A stretch of DNA of 64,000 nucleotides, taken from Sinomicrobium soli (lineage in GTDB: Bacteria; Bacteroidota; Bacteroidia; Flavobacteriales; Flavobacteriaceae). The DNA lies in contig NZ_QLNV01000006.1 of NCBI RefSeq assembly GCF_003285545.1, forward strand, positions 62,001 to 126,000. The letters are read 5' to 3'. Shown piece after piece: positions 62,989 to 64,000 of the stretch. Made by a program: the position numbers and the translations under genes. The notes beneath the pieces are model-generated. The model saw nothing but the letters and a program-made list of their open reading frames with translations, searched no databases and was not told where the DNA came from. Position 1 is the stretch's first letter, and the number at the start of each line of letters is the position of its first letter.

Positions 62989-64000
62989 CTACGCCTCAAA
63001 GTTGCCCTTGACGAGTACCGTTTTATCGCGCATCATTTGTTTACCCATGGCAAAGACATCGGTAAGGTTAAAATCATCGTCAAAACAGCAGATATCGGCA
63101 TCATAACCCACTTTGAGATGTCCTTTTTGCTTCAGGGCAAGGTTTTTGGCAGGGTTGGAAGTTACCGGTTTTATGGCTTCCGATACCGGTAGGCCGCCTT
63201 TACGGATAAGGGCAGCCGTCTGTTCCATATTGAGGTGGATCGGGGCTTTGGTAAAGCCGATAAGTTTTCCGTTTTCGTCTGTTCTGCCCAGCCCTGCATT
63301 ACCGTCGCTGCTGAAGGTAAGCTGGTCTATGGAGATACCCTGCTCGAGGGCGTAAAGCACCGATTTGTACGGATCGGTGTACTTGGTCCCCCCCGTAGTG
63401 ATGTCTATCATTCCGCCGAGTCTCGCAAATTGAAGCGACTGTTCGAACAAGTCTCTGGTACGTCCCACGTGGGTCGGAGAGATATTTTCTATGGGAAACT
63501 CGTATTTTTCAACGAGTTCGAGCAGTATATCGATCTGTGAGGTCATTTTTCCGAGGTGGATGTGAAGAATTCCCTTTTTCCCCGAAATCTGTCCGCCGAC
63601 ACGTACCTCGCGCAAATGGCGAAGGAGCTCGGTGGCCGTAGGGTAGGAGGAACGCTCATCGCTTATAGCGACCTTGCACCCCAGGACCTTATCTATAAAT
63701 ACCATATCGTCCTGTATAGACCCGGTTATGGTCACGGGATCGATACTGAAATAACTGGTAAACATATAAGCACTTATGCCTTCGTCGGTCAGTGCCCTGG
63801 CTTTGGCATACAGTGTTTTAATACTTCTCGCGGTGCCGTCGGTACCGAGAAGCCCCACTACCGTGGTCGTTCCGCAGGAAATAAATTCGCCCAGCATGAT
63901 CTCCGGGGTCATGGAAGCGTATCCGTGTTTTCCGCCGGCACCGATAATGTGTACGTGCTGGTCTATAAAACCGGGAGTCACTGTTTTTCCCCGGGCATCC
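62989..64000 (-). CDS. iadA: Isoaspartyl (beta-aspartyl) dipeptidase, 5' end beyond window
   Basis: Visible C-terminal 337 or so codons of an amidohydrolase-fold dipeptidase of about 390 residues. The reading frame is open to the window edge (DARGKTV before TPGFIDQHVHIIGAGG), so the start codon is missing, not internal. Metal sites: DQHVHI, HIHLG, PTHVGR, FSSDGNAGLG. IadA hydrolyses beta-Asp-X dipeptides, for example from protein ageing or from cyanophycin. First visible gene of the operon with the porins, carboxypeptidase and SLC13 transporter. Confidence 0.93.
   Translation of the reverse strand, partial: DARGKTVTPGFIDQHVHIIGAGGKHGYASMTPEIMLGEFISCGTTTVVGLLGTDGTARSIKTLYAKARALTDEGISAYMFTSYFSIDPVTITGSIQDDMVFIDKVLGCKVAISDERSSYPTATELLRHLREVRVGGQISGKKGILHIHLGKMTSQIDILLELVEKYEFPIENISPTHVGRTRDLFEQSLQFARLGGMIDITTGGTKYTDPYKSVLYALEQGISIDQLTFSSDGNAGLGRTDENGKLIGFTKAPIHLNMEQTAALIRKGGLPVSEAIKPVTSNPAKNLALKQKGHLKVGYDADICCFDDDFNLTDVFAMGKQMMRDKTVLVKGNFEA

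Noticed and set aside
63961-64000. Start codon of the isoaspartyl dipeptidase at 63981
   Set aside because: The codon is GTG inside an open frame that continues to the window edge with family-like residues, so it is an internal valine.

Overview
The window looks like a chromosomal piece of a Bacteroidota bacterium, most likely a member of the Flavobacteriaceae. The signs are outer-membrane beta-barrel and TonB-dependent proteins with a carboxypeptidase-like N-terminal domain, SLC13 transport beside OprP-type porins, the YbbR-CoaE-kinase-regulator gene order, a fused hisB and hisIE, weak Shine-Dalgarno sequences, and promoter-like TAnnTTTG boxes in front of several genes. Genus cannot be fixed from the sequence alone. 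Base composition is moderate, with a visibly AT-richer stretch around 52850-57250. I see no rRNA, tRNA, CRISPR array, transposase or prophage.

Layout. 1-8315 (minus): a four-gene operon of M16 zinc protease, TonB-dependent receptor, DUF4876-like lipoprotein and DUF6850-like outer-membrane protein. 8902-12750 (plus): a Yellow/royal-jelly-like secreted propeller and a GH78 alpha-L-rhamnosidase lipoprotein. 12944-14939: a tailed cold-shock-domain protein facing a DEAD-box helicase/cold-shock protein operon. 15557-22558: a small membrane protein, SDR oxidoreductase, fructose-6-phosphate aldolase, thioredoxin-fold lipoprotein without cysteines, YbiT-like ABC-F ATPase, HhH membrane protein and OmpA-like protein. 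22762-30515: a complete histidine operon (hisG-D-C-B-H-A-F-IE) preceded by a promoter, an 18-residue leader peptide with four consecutive His codons and an intrinsic terminator, which is a readable transcription attenuator. 30541-37848: CorA, several secreted proteins, a TIM-barrel sugar isomerase, and a TetR regulator with an FAD oxidoreductase sharing one operator motif. 37977-43144: glycosyltransferase, YbbR, coaE, sensor kinase and response regulator. 43197-50387: RluA-type pseudouridine synthase, panB (flanked by octamer repeats), a TPM-domain protein, L-serine ammonia-lyase and dnaK.

50580-52841 holds two tandem secreted proteins of unknown function. 52950-57250 is an AT-rich accessory island. 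It carries an ArsR-led minus-strand operon (ArsR, AHSA1-like, RibD-like, two AHSA1-like paralogues, DoxX-like, a membrane protein) and ends in a gene graveyard with a decayed HigBA toxin-antitoxin pair and an AHSA1 fragment. 57260-64000 (minus) is a probable peptide/dipeptide catabolic operon: isoaspartyl dipeptidase (cut by the window edge), two OprP-type porins around an M14 carboxypeptidase, and an SLC13 dicarboxylate transporter.

The strongest non-gene signals are the his attenuator with a mutually exclusive antiterminator, the shared TGTCTC-N6-GAGACA operators, the large ArsR operator over a fitting promoter, and octamer-period intergenic repeats that differ between copies by exactly one octamer. 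No wholly unknown system is evident. The best candidates for new biology are the M16/TonB receptor operon and the IadA/porin/M14/SLC13 operon.
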